Part shown: one piece after another, positions 63,561 through 64,000 of the stretch
Numbering within the stretch: the first letter of the stretch is position 1
Layout of the letters: each line of letters starts with the position of its first letter
Assembly: GCA_025331125.1 (NCBI GenBank)
Contig: JAOALB010000025.1
Span: 372,001-436,000 of the forward strand
Direction of reading: 5' to 3'
Source: Mycogone perniciosa
Lineage: Eukaryota; Ascomycota; Sordariomycetes; Hypocreales; Hypocreaceae
Length of the DNA: 64,000 bases
Notes under the pieces: generated by a model
The model's database searches: none
Told to the model about the DNA's origin: nothing
The model's input: the letters and a program-made list of their open reading frames with translations, nothing else
Position numbers and translations under genes: made by a program

Positions 63561-64000
63561 TCAAACCGTCTGGGTGCCGTAGCCCTTGATCCTGTCCGCA
63601 AATGCCCAGCTCTGGTTCTCCAGCTTCTCATCCTCAGTCAACTCAACACCATCCTTGGTGACGATGGCCAGGGAGTAGGAATCCAAACTCCTAGCATCGC
63701 GGTAGAAGAGCACCTTCATGGCCTCCTTGATGATGTCGATGGCCTCCTCGCGGGTGAGCTTCTTGGCGGACTCCTCGTCGGGCACGTGGCGACGCAAGAT
63801 AGGCTGGGCAAGCATGGCACCGAAACCAGTGGCGAGACTAGGAGCGGAGTACGTGGTGCCGAGGAGGTCAGCGGCAGCAAGGAAGGGCTGGCCGTTGTCG
63901 TCGAGGCCGCCGACGAGAATGTGGTTCCAGAGAGGGTCGAACTTGGAGCGGCGGGAGTAGAGGAGCTTGGAGAGGTAGCGGTGGAGGTTGGCGGCGTTAA
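63561..64000 (-). CDS. PRE4: 20S proteasome subunit beta-7 (PRE4), 5' end outside the window
   Basis: Partial. The frame is open from the window edge (64000) to its stop at 63561, about 146 codons, without an intron. Sequence includes NLHRYLSKLLYSRRSKFDPLWNHI-type residues, NGQPFLAAADLLGTTYSAP, a GFGAMLAQPILR stretch and MKVLFYRDARSLDSYSLAIV, the C-terminal half of the catalytically inactive beta-7 subunit (yeast Pre4, human PSMB4). The N-terminal part and propeptide lie beyond the right edge. It converges with GFA1. Confidence 0.93.
   Translation of the reverse strand, partial: NAANLHRYLSKLLYSRRSKFDPLWNHILVGGLDDNGQPFLAAADLLGTTYSAPSLATGFGAMLAQPILRRHVPDEESAKKLTREEAIDIIKEAMKVLFYRDARSLDSYSLAIVTKDGVELTEDEKLENQSWAFADRIKGYGTQTV

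Overview
The window reads as nuclear DNA of a filamentous ascomycete (Pezizomycotina; probably Sordariomycetes, possibly Hypocreales, which is an inference from gene content and not a tested placement). Genes carry short spliceosomal introns (about 45-200 nt) with GT-AG ends and CTAAC-like branch points. The set includes a COT-1/Cbk1 NDR kinase, a NACHT-type fungal NLR, a SWP82/RSC7 pair and a fungal-size Gfa1. I support sixteen protein-coding loci, one of them cut by the right edge, plus one orphan reading-frame fragment. I rebuilt exon structures by hand; each rebuilt model keeps phase across its introns. No tRNA, rRNA, CRISPR or intact transposon was recognised.

Layout. 0.15-2.5 kb: SWP82-type chromatin remodeller subunit (-). 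2.5-11.85 kb: a 9.3-kb gene-poor divergent interval with microsatellites and a G-rich (+ strand) block. 11.85-16.8 kb: DIS3/RRP44 exosome nuclease (+) converging on the pre-60S GTPase NUG1 (-). 16.8-23.3 kb: an accessory-looking segment with a PNP-NACHT-ankyrin NLR (+) that has a damaged splice donor and an uncertain C-terminus, an antisense orphan fragment, and a class III PLP aminotransferase (+) behind a TATA box and a 20-bp tandem repeat. 23.5-34.7 kb: housekeeping genes SF3A2/PRP11 (+), COT-1/CBK1 kinase (-), TIM54 (+), a FAM192A/NIP30-type protein (-) and a Mug80-type cyclin (-). 34.7-43.8 kb: a second long gene-poor interval. 43.8-57.7 kb: RSC7/NPL6 (-), UBR1 (-), QCR9 (-), PYM (+) and RPT4 (+). 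57.7-60.5 kb: gene-poor. 60.5-64 kb: GFA1 (+) and the 3' part of the 20S proteasome subunit PRE4 (-).

Functional threads. Two paralogous SWI/SNF-RSC accessory subunits lie about 42 kb apart on the same strand. Three ubiquitin-proteasome genes (UBR1, RPT4, PRE4) lie in the last 18 kb. RNA metabolism is represented by DIS3, SF3A2 and PYM, and mitochondria by TIM54 and QCR9. The gene-poor intervals carry many copies of short near-palindromes of the form GTAC-GGA-GTAC and GTAC-GAA-GTAC that I did not meet inside the exons. The most unusual items are the NLR locus, the five-exon QCR9 gene with an intron directly after ATG and a GC-AG intron, the GFA1 catalytic cysteine codon split by an intron, and the frame-preserving first intron of RPT4.
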